Assembly (NCBI GenBank): GCA_903879335.1
Contig: CAIRLC010000007.1
Span: 1-64,000 of the forward strand
Direction of reading: 5' to 3'
Source: an uncultured Pseudomonadota bacterium
GTDB taxonomy: Bacteria; Pseudomonadota; Gammaproteobacteria; Steroidobacterales; Steroidobacteraceae
DNA: 64,000 nucleotides
Positions within the stretch are counted from its first letter, which is position 1; each line of letters opens with the position of its first letter. A program made the translations under genes and the position numbers. Below are positions 15,854 through 23,356 of this stretch, one piece after another. A model generated the notes under the pieces. That model ran no database searches and had not been told where the DNA came from. It saw nothing but the letters and a program-made list of their open reading frames with translations.

Positions 15854-16945
15854 TCAGCTCCCGAAATGATCATTCCGACGCGCCAAGTCACCCCGCAGGT
15901 GCGCCACGAAAGTGGCGACGGGCGCGGCAATACCGAGTTCTGGCGCTCGCTCGAGGTTGTACCACGTCTCCCCCGCCGCCACTACGACGCTGGCGCCGGC
16001 GGATATCCACGGATAGATCTGTAGTTCGAAGTGCGTGAACTGATGAATCATGGGCGGAGACGGCGTGAGCTGAATATGGGGCTCTCCGGTACGACGGCGC
16101 GCCAAAGCTTGCATGTCCTCGGTATTGGATGCCTCTAGAAAGCCGTGCAATCCACCCCAAACGCCACTCGATGGACGGCGAGTCAATAAAACCGACCCAC
16201 CGTGCTGGAAGACGAGCCAGTGAACGACTCGCACCGGGCGTGCCCGCTTAGTGCGGGGCGTTGGTAGTTCTGACTGTCGCCCGTCTCGAAAAGCGACGCA
16301 ATCACGATGAACCGGGCAACGTTCACAAGCGGGGTGCCGCCGGATACAGAGCGTAGCCCCAAGATCCATAATCGCCTGCGTGTAGTCCGCCGCCTGCTGA
16401 TCCGGGGTGATCTCGTCACTCAATGCCCAGAGTCGGGCTGATACCGCCGACGAACTTGGATCTCCCTCGATACCACCCCAGCGGGCTAACACGCGCTTGA
16501 CGTTGCCATCTAAAATTGCATGCCGACGATTAAGCGCTTGGGCAAGAATCGCGCCCGCCGTCGAGCGCCCAATGCCCGGTAACGCGTGCAGCGCATCAAG
16601 CTCTTCGGGAAATTGGCCGCCGTGATCCATGACGACCCGACGAGCCGTTTTAAGCAGATTTCGGGCGCGGGCGTAATAGCCGAGTCCGGACCACAGGTGG
16701 AGGACTTCATCCTCCGGAGCCGCAGCGAGGTCACTCAGGGTGGGGAAGCGCTGCATAAAACGTTCAAAATACGGAATCGCGGTCGAGACCTGCGTCTGCT
16801 GCAGCATGACCTCCGAAATCCAGACGCGATACATCGTGCGATTGTGCTGCCACGGCAAATCGTGGCGGCCGGCGGCGGCAAACCATGTGAGCAGGCGAGA
16901 CCCGAAAGTCTCGCCTTGCACCGCAAGCGTGGGCGTTTTGGTCAC
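15854..16945 (-). CDS. mutY: A/G-specific adenine DNA glycosylase MutY
   Basis: MutY removes adenine mispaired with 8-oxoguanine. From GTG 16945 (363 residues) the catalytic E45 is in WISEVMLQQTQV. The helix-hairpin-helix is LPGIGRSTAGAI, with catalytic D146 in ILDGNVKRV. The [4Fe-4S] ligands are C200, C207, C210 and C216 (C-x6-C-x2-C-x5-C). A NUDIX-like C-terminal domain (VRVVHWLVFQHGGSVLLTRR) recognises 8-oxoG. The open frame could also begin at TTG 16966, but its Shine-Dalgarno spacing is poor, while GTG 16945 has GGA 6-7 bases upstream. It is cotranscribed with yggX. It pairs with MutM, encoded at 38539, in the same 8-oxoG defence. Confidence 0.93.
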   Translation of the reverse strand: MTKTPTLAVQGETFGSRLLTWFAAAGRHDLPWQHNRTMYRVWISEVMLQQTQVSTAIPYFERFMQRFPTLSDLAAAPEDEVLHLWSGLGYYARARNLLKTARRVVMDHGGQFPEELDALHALPGIGRSTAGAILAQALNRRHAILDGNVKRVLARWGGIEGDPSSSAVSARLWALSDEITPDQQAADYTQAIMDLGATLCIRRHPACERCPVHRDCVAFRDGRQSELPTPRTKRARPVRVVHWLVFQHGGSVLLTRRPSSGVWGGLHGFLEASNTEDMQALARRRTGEPHIQLTPSPPMIHQFTHFELQIYPWISAGASVVVAAGETWYNLERAPELGIAAPVATFVAHLRGDLARRNDHFGS

Positions 16946-17002
16946 GTTTATTCCGAGTTCAGACAAATCCCGCCCATTCTATGGAAGCGTGGATCGCGAT
17001 GC

Positions 17003-17935
17003 TCAGCGCCCGCAGAGCCGAATATCTCCGCTCTTCGAATCAATATGGACCCGTCCCGTCGCAGCCCCCTCGCGAAATGCGAGTTTGCTGCCAGGACCAT
17101 AGCGATCATGGGTCGATTTATGTGCATCGCAGGTCGACAAATCGCCAGATAAAGCAGTGACTTGGTAGTCTGCGGTAGGCCAACCGCCGACGAAATGCAC
17201 GGAGACATTCCCGCTCACCGTTTCTCCCTCAAGTCGCCCATCTGCAGCCATGCCTACAGTGGCATCGATATCGCCGGACACACTTTTTAAATTGACTCGA
17301 TTGAGGACACCACTCTTGAGATGAGCATCACCACTCACGGATTGGAAGGAAAACTCTCCAGTTCCAGCTCCATCCACGATCGCGTCGCCACTGACCGTCG
17401 ATAGTTGAACAAATCGAACCGTTGCGGCAGCCGTCAGATGGATATCGCCGCTCACCGTACGGATGCGGGCATCTGACGTCGCGTTGGTGTTGATATCGCC
17501 GCTGACGCTCTGTAGCTCCTGAGTGCCGGCGATACCGCTGATCTGCAGGTCCGTACTCGTGACATGCGCTTGAAGGGATCCCCCTTTCGGCATCTTGACG
17601 ACCAGATGCGTCTGGTTAGATTCCGAGCCGCCCCACCATCCAAGGTGCAGCGTAGCGTTCTTGGGCACCACGCGGAGCGTCAAATGCGTCCCGTTGGCTG
17701 TGATTTCGAGCCGGTCGGCATCTGCCCCTAATGCACCAGACACATCAACTTCAGCTTTCTCCCAGCCTTGAACCACCACATGACCGGCGGTATCAATCAG
17801 CTCCACCTGTACCGCGGGATCGACTGCTCGATGCTCGGCAACGACCTTGGAAACGGTCTCCGCCGCTGATGCGGAGCTTGCTAAACAAACCAGCATCAGG
17901 CCAGTCAGAAGATTGCGAAAATTCATATTTTTCAT
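17003..17935 (-). CDS. Exported DUF4097 beta-repeat protein
   Basis: The 310-residue protein has a signal peptide (FRNLLTGLMLVCLASSASAA) and about eight short beta repeats built on T/SVSGD. Examples are LQSVSGDINTNA, IRTVSGDIHLTA, LSTVSGDAIVDG, FQSVSGDAHLKS and LKSVSGDIDATV. This is typical of DUF4097 proteins, which form a right-handed beta-helix-like stack. It is exported, probably periplasmic. The function is unknown; such proteins are often encoded after ECF sigma and anti-sigma genes, as here. Its start overlaps the stop of the anti-sigma-like gene by 4 bp, making it the last gene of a three-gene operon. Confidence 0.8.
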   Translation of the reverse strand: MKNMNFRNLLTGLMLVCLASSASAAETVSKVVAEHRAVDPAVQVELIDTAGHVVVQGWEKAEVDVSGALGADADRLEITANGTHLTLRVVPKNATLHLGWWGGSESNQTHLVVKMPKGGSLQAHVTSTDLQISGIAGTQELQSVSGDINTNATSDARIRTVSGDIHLTAAATVRFVQLSTVSGDAIVDGAGTGEFSFQSVSGDAHLKSGVLNRVNLKSVSGDIDATVGMAADGRLEGETVSGNVSVHFVGGWPTADYQVTALSGDLSTCDAHKSTHDRYGPGSKLAFREGAATGRVHIDSKSGDIRLCGR

Positions 17936-18444
17936 AGTCTTGTCCTTATAGAAACGAGCTCTGTGGTGCGAACAACCACGTCGTAAAGATCAAATTCCTG
18001 CTGTACGGTGCTGGCGTAAAGTCGCGAAAGCACCGGGCTTTCCGGTGACGCTTTCAATGCCTCGGCCAAATCGAGTTCGGCGGCGCGAACGTTAGCCAGG
18101 TCGCGCTCAACCCGGACGCGAGTCGTAGGATCTAGACCGGCCAGGCGATCACGATAGGCGGCCAGCAGTTGCGACCGTTCAGACGTCATCGGCCCGGATT
18201 CGAGGTTTTCCAATCCGGCTCGACCGAGCAGTGGGTGAGCCGAAAGAGACATGAGTGAGACAACGCCGATCATCAGCCCCGCCACCAGACCAAACCCCAG
18301 TCGGAGTAAATTTGGCTTGGGAACGCTTGCGCCATCGAGCTGTACAGCGATTTGCGGCCACAAGTCACGGGCAGGACTGATGCCGCGTGGCAGTCGGTCT
18401 AGCGCCCGGGTGAGAACTTGCTCGTTGTCTGTGGCCAGGTTCAT
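17932..18444 (-). CDS. Probable membrane anti-sigma factor
   Basis: The 170-residue protein has a cytoplasmic N-terminal segment with LPRGISPARDLWPQI, a motif I associate with small anti-sigma-like proteins next to ECF sigma genes. One transmembrane helix (about residues 46-68) and a periplasmic C-terminal region rich in helix follow. It overlaps the sigma gene upstream and the DUF4097 gene downstream by 4 bp each, so its synthesis is coupled to both. It probably sequesters the sigma factor at the membrane until a periplasmic signal arrives. No zinc-binding HxxxCxxC motif is visible, so it is not a ZAS-type anti-sigma. Confidence 0.65.
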   Translation of the reverse strand: MNLATDNEQVLTRALDRLPRGISPARDLWPQIAVQLDGASVPKPNLLRLGFGLVAGLMIGVVSLMSLSAHPLLGRAGLENLESGPMTSERSQLLAAYRDRLAGLDPTTRVRVERDLANVRAAELDLAEALKASPESPVLSRLYASTVQQEFDLYDVVVRTTELVSIRTRL

Positions 18445-19037
18445 AGCGTCTCCAAACCCAAACGTTCGATTAACAGGCGGCGGGCACGATTCAGTTGGGC
18501 ACGGCTGGTGCCTTCGGCGATGCCGAGTAGCGCAGACACTTCTTGGTGTGTGTAGCCGTAGATGCTGATGAGCACCACGACGTGCCTGGCGCCGTCCGGC
18601 AATGCTTGAAGAGCCCGCTCAAGGTCAATCGGAGGCAGCGGGTCCGGCAGTACCCGCTCTGGCCGCTCATCGAGTTGCCCTTCGCAGACTTCAAAACGCC
18701 GCGAGTGCGGGCGCTCTGACTTGAGTACGACGTTGACCGCAATCCGGTGCAGCCAAGTCCCGAGTTCGCTTTGAAAGCCAAAGCTCGGCAAGGCGCGCCA
18801 TGCCGACACAAAAGTTTCTTGCACTGCATCATCAGCCATATGCTTTCGGCGGCCGACCAGCCGCCGGCATAGACCGTGCACACTATCCAGATGCGCTCGA
18901 TAAAGACGCTCAAAAGCAGTCCGATCACCGCCAACCGCCAGCTCAATGAGTCGACGCTCCTCGTGATCTGCAGACATCAAGTCTTTTAAGATCACTCCGG
19001 TCACGTGCGTCGCCTCGGCGCTCATTCGGTCTCTCAT
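18441..19037 (-). CDS. ECF-type RNA polymerase sigma factor
   Basis: The 198-residue protein has sigma-70 region 2 (FERLYRAHLDSVHGLCRRLV, then ADDAVQETFVSAWRALPSF and GTWLHRIAVNV) and region 4 (RHVVVLISIYGYTHQEVSAL, then GIAEGTSRAQLNRARRLL). It should direct RNA polymerase to a small regulon, probably including its own operon. Start choice is uncertain: ATG 19037 and ATG 19025 both lack a strong Shine-Dalgarno sequence. It lies 55 bp downstream of the YceI-cytochrome b561-YceI genes on the same strand, so read-through or shared regulation is possible. Confidence 0.85.
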   Translation of the reverse strand: MRDRMSAEATHVTGVILKDLMSADHEERRLIELAVGGDRTAFERLYRAHLDSVHGLCRRLVGRRKHMADDAVQETFVSAWRALPSFGFQSELGTWLHRIAVNVVLKSERPHSRRFEVCEGQLDERPERVLPDPLPPIDLERALQALPDGARHVVVLISIYGYTHQEVSALLGIAEGTSRAQLNRARRLLIERLGLETL

Positions 19038-19092
19038 TGACTAGCTGATGAGAGATTAGATGCCTCAGGCATCGAAACCGTTTAAACGTTGA

Positions 19093-19710
19093 TTACTTTT
19101 TTTGACTCGGCGGCTTCGTCTGATGCACGTTGGATTTAGGCGCGACTGGATCAGGAGTCGCCACCGCAGGACCGAGCACTAAATGCACGATCACATCCAC
19201 ACGGTGCCCGACCATGCTCTCATCAGACCATTCGCCGGCACCCAATCCGAAATCCAGCCGATCTAAGGGCACTTTCGCATCGAGCGTCGCGCCTGCAGGC
19301 GTCTTTTGCCAGACAAAAGGAAAGACGATGTGCTTGCTGCGCCCTTTGATCGTCAGGTCCGCATCGGCCGCCACACCTTGGGGCGTCTGGCGGAAGCTCG
19401 TCGTCTTGAAAGTGGCTATCGGATAATGCGACACATCAAACCATTCCGATGTTTGCATCGCCATGTCACGTTCAGCGTTTCGCGTATCCATGGACTTAAG
19501 CTGCATGTTGACCTCAAAAGAGGAATTCGCCAGCTGTCCCGGATCGAAGTTAATTCGGGCATCAAATTGCTTGATGGCTCCCATGAACTTTTCACCTTGT
19601 TGGGTGCCCTGGAATTGCAGCGAGCTACCCGCCTGAACCGGGTAGACCGTTGAAGCCATGGCGGGCATCCCCGCCAGGAGGCCGAGAGCCAGTACACCAT
19701 GTAGACGCAT
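19093..19710 (-). CDS. YceI-family periplasmic protein
   Basis: The 205-residue precursor has a signal peptide (LHGVLALGLLAGMPAMAST) and a YceI lipocalin-like beta-barrel. Diagnostic segments are FDARINFDPGQLANSSFEV, SEWFDVSHYPIATFKTTSF and ADADLTIKGRSKHIVFPF. YceI barrels bind isoprenoid lipids such as ubiquinone-like quinones. The C-terminal extension (PVAPKSNVHQTKPPSQKK) is low-complexity. It is the third gene after a YceI paralogue and cytochrome b561; its start overlaps the cytochrome b561 stop by one base (TGATG). The set suggests quinone handling or redox stress defence at the inner membrane. Confidence 0.85.
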   Translation of the reverse strand: MRLHGVLALGLLAGMPAMASTVYPVQAGSSLQFQGTQQGEKFMGAIKQFDARINFDPGQLANSSFEVNMQLKSMDTRNAERDMAMQTSEWFDVSHYPIATFKTTSFRQTPQGVAADADLTIKGRSKHIVFPFVWQKTPAGATLDAKVPLDRLDFGLGAGEWSDESMVGHRVDVIVHLVLGPAVATPDPVAPKSNVHQTKPPSQKK

Positions 19711-20264
19711 CAGCGGTCTCCTCGACGACCTGGCAACATTTGCATTAAGGTTTGATCACGGTCGATAAAATGGTGTTTTAGCGCAGCGAGCGCGTGTAGA
19801 CCAATCACGGCCATGAAAATCACGGCGCCACTCTCGTGGGCTTCCTTCATCCACACTTTGAGAGTCGGCGAAGCTTCCATCAAGGCCGGCAAGTTGTAGA
19901 CATTGAACCAACGCAGCGGAAAACCGGCCGCTGAGTTATAGGCCCACCCAGTTAAGGGCAAGGCGAACATCAGCAGGTAAAGGCCGCCGACCACCACGGT
20001 CGCAATACGTTGCTGCCATGCGGCAGTCGGGGTGATGGACGGCCTACGGTCCATCCATCGCCACAGGACTCGTAGCACGACAAGCAAGAGCATCAACACG
20101 CCCACCGACTTATGCAGCGCATAGATTTTCATCTTGGCAGCGCTCATTGGAAGGTCTGACATGTAGTAACCGACCCCGATGAGTCCGGCGTAGAGCACCA
20201 GCATTCCCCAGTGAAATACCCGAGCCAGCACTCCCCAAGCATTCGTCGTTGAACGTATCGACAT
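19710..20264 (-). CDS. Cytochrome b561 family protein
   Basis: The 184-residue inner-membrane protein has four hydrophobic helices and histidines expected to bind two b hemes (ARVFHWGML, YALHKSVGVLM, VIGLHALAALKHHFID). It fits the prokaryotic cytochrome b561 family (YodB/CybB-like), which passes electrons between quinones and other acceptors such as superoxide. It lies between two YceI genes in a tight operon (3-bp gap before, 1-base overlap after). AAGGG about 7 bases upstream serves as ribosome-binding site. Confidence 0.88.
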   Translation of the reverse strand: MSIRSTTNAWGVLARVFHWGMLVLYAGLIGVGYYMSDLPMSAAKMKIYALHKSVGVLMLLLVVLRVLWRWMDRRPSITPTAAWQQRIATVVVGGLYLLMFALPLTGWAYNSAAGFPLRWFNVYNLPALMEASPTLKVWMKEAHESGAVIFMAVIGLHALAALKHHFIDRDQTLMQMLPGRRGDR

Positions 20265-20267
20265 ACC

Positions 20268-20861
20268 TCACCCTTTCGTTGGCACGTAGGCCTCAATCTC
20301 GATGCGCACTTCAACGTCATCGGCGACTGCCGGCACATAAGCGGCGACGCCAAATTCAGAGCGGTGCACGGTAGTCGTGGCTGTAAAACCAACCGCGGGC
20401 GTCTTACGCATCGGATGTTCTCCAGCCTTGTTGAGACGAAGGTCGAGGACTACCGGCTTAGTGACGCCATGAATCGTCAGGTTTCCGAAGAGTTTACCCT
20501 GACCGTTCGCTGTGTTCTCAAGCCCCGTGCTCTGGAACCGAATGTCGGGGTACTTGGCCGCCTCGAGAAAATCAGCGCTCAAGATATGGGTTTGCCATTT
20601 CTTATCACCCAAATCTAAGGACTCAACGGGAAGATGGACATCGACAGAAGAATTGGTCCACTGATCAGCATCAAAAACCAGCATCGCGTCGGCTAGGCGG
20701 AACTCCCCAACGGAGTTGGAGAAGCCGAGATGATTCACGTAGAAAGTCACTCGCGAATGCACCGTATCAACCGAATACGCAACTGGAGCTGCGTTAGCGG
20801 ACATCGTCGTTACGCCTAACGCGAGAACCGCCGCCATCGCCTGTAAATATTGCTTAGCCAT
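20268..20861 (-). CDS. YceI-family periplasmic protein, first gene of the operon
   Basis: The 197-residue precursor has a signal peptide (AMAAVLALGVTTMSANAA) and a complete YceI domain: YSVDTVHSRVTFYVNHLGFS, ADQWTNSSVDVHLPVESL, FLEAAKYPDIRFQSTGL and GNLTIHGVTKPVVLDLRL. It probably binds a quinone or polyisoprenoid and may supply the adjacent cytochrome b561. GAGGTG precedes the ATG at about 9 bases. A 19-bp palindrome lies 45 bp upstream and a LysR gene lies 190 bp upstream on the same strand. Confidence 0.88.
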   Translation of the reverse strand: MAKQYLQAMAAVLALGVTTMSANAAPVAYSVDTVHSRVTFYVNHLGFSNSVGEFRLADAMLVFDADQWTNSSVDVHLPVESLDLGDKKWQTHILSADFLEAAKYPDIRFQSTGLENTANGQGKLFGNLTIHGVTKPVVLDLRLNKAGEHPMRKTPAVGFTATTTVHRSEFGVAAYVPAVADDVEVRIEIEAYVPTKG

Positions 20862-20905
20862 CTAGAAAGCACCTCAGAATCGAATGAATGCCAAAAAATT
20901 TGGGT

Positions 20906-20924
20906 TGAGGGATGTCTTCCCTCA
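20906..20924. promoter_or_regulatory. 19-bp palindrome upstream of the YceI operon
   Basis: TGAGGGA (20906-20912) and TCCCTCA (20918-20924) are perfect inverted arms with a 5-bp spacer, ending 45 bp upstream of the YceI start. Its position suits an operator; the LysR protein encoded next door is one candidate binder. Confidence 0.45.
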
Positions 20925-21031
20925 GCGGCAGGCCGAGCAACTACAAGGAGTCGTACTGCCGCCTCATGAACCCTGTGGACAGCATCATCGTTTCTTTAAA
21001 AGAGCGATAGATGGCAATTTTTGAACTTATT

Positions 21032-21048
21032 GTTTCTTTTTTAGAAAC
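21032..21048. promoter_or_regulatory. GTTTCT-N5-AGAAAC dyad just after the LysR gene
   Basis: The 17-bp dyad with T-only spacer lies 2 bp past the lysR stop codon and 170 bp upstream of the YceI start. A related box, GTTTCTTTAAAAGA, lies at about 20990-21003. They could be operator sites; on the minus strand the dyad has an A spacer and no T run, so it is a weak terminator. Confidence 0.3.
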
Positions 21049-21050
21049 TA

Positions 21051-21977
21051 TCAGGGACGCCGCAAGGCGGCCCATGGCGGCTCCGGTGACAAGGCATCCG
21101 CCAAGTGATCTAACAGCGCCCGAACCCGGGTCGAGCCTTGTCGATCGCGCGGATACAGTGCGTGCAAGACTTTGCCCACCGGCGGCGTCTCGGGCAGCAA
21201 TCGCACCAATCTCCCTTGATTGAGGTCCTGAGCAACCACAAATTCAGGCACCATCAACAATCCCAAGCCAGCCACCGCAGCGCCGCGCATCAGTTCCGCG
21301 TTGTTCGCCACGAACCGACTGTGCACCCGCACGGCATGCTCGACCGCGCTGCGGCCAACCCGAAAACGCCACACCTGACCGGCAGCGAGATGTGCATACC
21401 CAATGCACGCATGGGCCGGCAAATCATCTAAGTTTGCCGGTATACCGGCTCGATCGAGATAGCTTGGGGCTGCGCACAGGACAAGCGGCATGTCGGCCAA
21501 CACGCGAGCAACCATTGATGAGTCCGGCATGGGCCCTATGCGAATTCCAAGGTCATAGCCGCTGCCCAGCAGATCCACGATGCGGTCATCCAGGTCCAGC
21601 GCAACCTCGAGCTGCGGGTGCGCCTGCAAAAACGGCCACATCAAGTCGCCCAAATACAAGGTTCCGAAGGTCAGCGGCGCCGCGATACGCAATAGACCGC
21701 GTAGCGAACCTTGTAAATCGCGCACTTCAGCCGATGCTTCATCAAGAGCGCCGAGGATTGACCGTGCCCGCTCGTAATATGCACGTCCTCGGTCCGTGAG
21801 CGTCACAGCTCGCGGCAGTCGCTGCAGCAATGTTGCACCCACGCTGCGCTCGAGCGCCGTCACGCGCTTACTCACAATCGATTTTGCAAGCCCTAAACGA
21901 CGAGCCGCGCCCGAGATACCGCCGCTCTCCGCAACGGCAACGAACGCCTCGATATCTTCAAAGCGAGGGTGCGTCAC
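21051..21977 (-). CDS. LysR-family transcriptional regulator
   Basis: The 308-residue protein has the N-terminal winged HTH of LysR regulators (FEDIEAFVAVAESGGISGAA, GLAKSIVSKRVTALERSVGA). A substrate-binding-like effector domain follows, beginning about residue 90 (LRGLLRIAAPLTFGTLYLGD). It belongs to the branch that often represses divergent or nearby oxidoreductase genes. GTG 21977 has GGAG 6 bases upstream. Its start lies inside the end of the upstream hydrolase gene (20-bp overlap), so the two are probably cotranscribed. The downstream YceI operon is a plausible target, but this is inference. Confidence 0.88.
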   Translation of the reverse strand: MTHPRFEDIEAFVAVAESGGISGAARRLGLAKSIVSKRVTALERSVGATLLQRLPRAVTLTDRGRAYYERARSILGALDEASAEVRDLQGSLRGLLRIAAPLTFGTLYLGDLMWPFLQAHPQLEVALDLDDRIVDLLGSGYDLGIRIGPMPDSSMVARVLADMPLVLCAAPSYLDRAGIPANLDDLPAHACIGYAHLAAGQVWRFRVGRSAVEHAVRVHSRFVANNAELMRGAAVAGLGLLMVPEFVVAQDLNQGRLVRLLPETPPVGKVLHALYPRDRQGSTRVRALLDHLADALSPEPPWAALRRP

Positions 21978-22602
21978 CGTTTTCTCCTGAGATATTCATC
22001 GACAGAATCTCGGCCAACGCATCGCGTACCGCCTCGACGACGTCGCTCGCTTGCGCCGATCGCCGCAGGGGGTGGGTAATTTCCAATTGAATACCTTTGC
22101 CGTGCCTCCCACGATTACAGATGTTATGCACATGGCGCCCTGGAAATGGATGATCCCCAGTTACTGTCTCCACGTCCCGCGCGCGCAAGTGTTGCGCCAC
22201 TCGCGCTGCGAATATCTCATCACGTCCACCCAAATAGACTCGGCGGTGTTCGCCTCGGCATCCGTGCACCGCGACGACGCGCTCGGCATGCGCTAACAGC
22301 GATAAGCAGCGCGGTTCATCAAAGCGGTGACTGGTTAAATGCAGGGTGTGGTAGTTGTGGGAAAAACGTCGACCTTCCAATAGATAAAGGTGGTGTTCAT
22401 CGGCAGCGATAGATCGAGCGATTTCGGAGGTGCCATCTTCAATGCGGCCCCCATGGGGCGCCAATACGGCGGCGCGCGCACCCGGCCGATGCCCCACCGT
22501 CACGGTGTAATGCTCGCCTTCACGCTGGGCTGCGGCCAAATCGGCAAAGCTCCGATAATGGTGCGCGTCTGGCAAAGCCGATAGGTGCATCAGCAATTTC
22601 AA
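21958..22602 (-). CDS. Poly-gamma-glutamate hydrolase family protein
   Basis: The 214-residue protein matches the phage-type poly-gamma-glutamate hydrolase family: YRSFADLAAAQREGEHYTV, AVLAPHGGRIEDGTSEIARS, LHLTSHRFDEPRCLSL, VAVHGCRG, and NICNRGRHGKGIQLEIT. The His and Glu residues in APHGG, AVHGC and QLEI would form the zinc site of this carboxypeptidase-like fold. There is no signal peptide, so the enzyme is cytosolic or lysis-dependent. I use TTG 22602 because GGAGG lies 6 bases upstream; ATG 22590 lacks a site. Family members in phages degrade host capsules. Here it is chromosomal and overlaps a LysR gene. Confidence 0.75.
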   Translation of the reverse strand: MKLLMHLSALPDAHHYRSFADLAAAQREGEHYTVTVGHRPGARAAVLAPHGGRIEDGTSEIARSIAADEHHLYLLEGRRFSHNYHTLHLTSHRFDEPRCLSLLAHAERVVAVHGCRGEHRRVYLGGRDEIFAARVAQHLRARDVETVTGDHPFPGRHVHNICNRGRHGKGIQLEITHPLRRSAQASDVVEAVRDALAEILSMNISGENGDAPSL

Positions 22603-22622
22603 ATCAAGCCTCCGAAGTCCAG

Positions 22623-23150
22623 ATGGCTAACTACCACGAGAGCACCAGACAGCGCTACGCTGCGCCCATGGAATCACCATCCCCCAAGCGCCGACGCCTC
22701 CTCTTAGTCTATGCCGGTCACCCGGGCGGCCGAACCGAAGCGTTACGGAGAGCCGTGGAAGCCGGTGTGCAAGCATTTGATACCGGCATCGAATTGACCA
22801 GCCGCCACGCTTTGGATTGCGGCCCCGATGACCTTCTTCGCGCCGAGGGTATCCTTTTGGGCACCCCGGAACACTTTGGCTACATGGCTGGAGCGCTCAA
22901 GGATTTTTTCGACCGCACGTACTACCCAGTCGAGGGTAAAACTCAGGGCCTGCCCTACGCGCTTTTTATCAGCGCCGGCAATGATGGGAGCGGCGCCCAA
23001 CGCAGTGTGGAACGCATTGTGACCGGCTATGGTTGGACTGCCGTTGCACCGGCCCTCATCGCGATCGGAGCACCAGACGAGTCGGTGCTGCAGCAGGCTT
23101 ACGCACTGGGCGCCACCTTAGCCGCCGGGCTTGAGGCAGGAATATTCTGA
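22623..23150 (+). CDS. NADPH-dependent FMN reductase / flavodoxin-fold protein
   Basis: The 175-residue protein has a flavodoxin-like fold. A phosphate-binding loop-like LLLVYAGHPGGRTEALRRAV is followed by AEGILLGTPEHFGYMAGALKD, typical of NAD(P)H-dependent FMN reductases and NQO-like proteins. It continues with FFDRTYYPVEGKTQGLPYAL and ends GLEAGIF. It probably binds FMN and reduces quinones or flavins. The first 15-20 residues are not family-like, so ATG 22668 (MESPSPKRR) is an alternative start; neither has a strong ribosome-binding site. It is divergent from the hydrolase-lysR genes with a 20-bp gap. Confidence 0.75.
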   Translation: MANYHESTRQRYAAPMESPSPKRRRLLLVYAGHPGGRTEALRRAVEAGVQAFDTGIELTSRHALDCGPDDLLRAEGILLGTPEHFGYMAGALKDFFDRTYYPVEGKTQGLPYALFISAGNDGSGAQRSVERIVTGYGWTAVAPALIAIGAPDESVLQQAYALGATLAAGLEAGIF

Positions 23151-23168
23151 GCCGAATCAACGGGGAAT

Positions 23169-23242
23169 TGGAGCGGGCGATGGGAATCGAACCCACGTTA
23201 GTAGCTTGGGAAGCTACAGTTCTACCATTGAACTACGCCCGC
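23169..23242 (-). tRNA. tRNA-Gly (CCC)
   Basis: The 74-nt cloverleaf has acceptor GCGGGCG paired with CGCCCGC, discriminator T and encoded CCA. It also has D arm TAGTTCAATGGTAGAAC, anticodon stem GTAGC/GCTAC with loop TTCCCAA (anticodon CCC), and T arm GTGGGTTCGATTCCCAT. Confidence 0.95.
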
Positions 23243-23356
23243 GCGGGTGGGGGATTCTATGCCCCACCGCCTCGACCCGGCAACCCCGACGAACGGTGCC
23301 GTTGCGCGAAACGGACCTAATCTGATTTTCGTACTCGACTTATTGGAGATCAATGC

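Noticed and set aside
19059-19073. GATGCCT-C-AGGCATC palindrome between the YceI operon and the sigma gene
   Set aside because: The spacer is too short for a normal hairpin and there is no T run; it may be an operator, but evidence is too thin to annotate.
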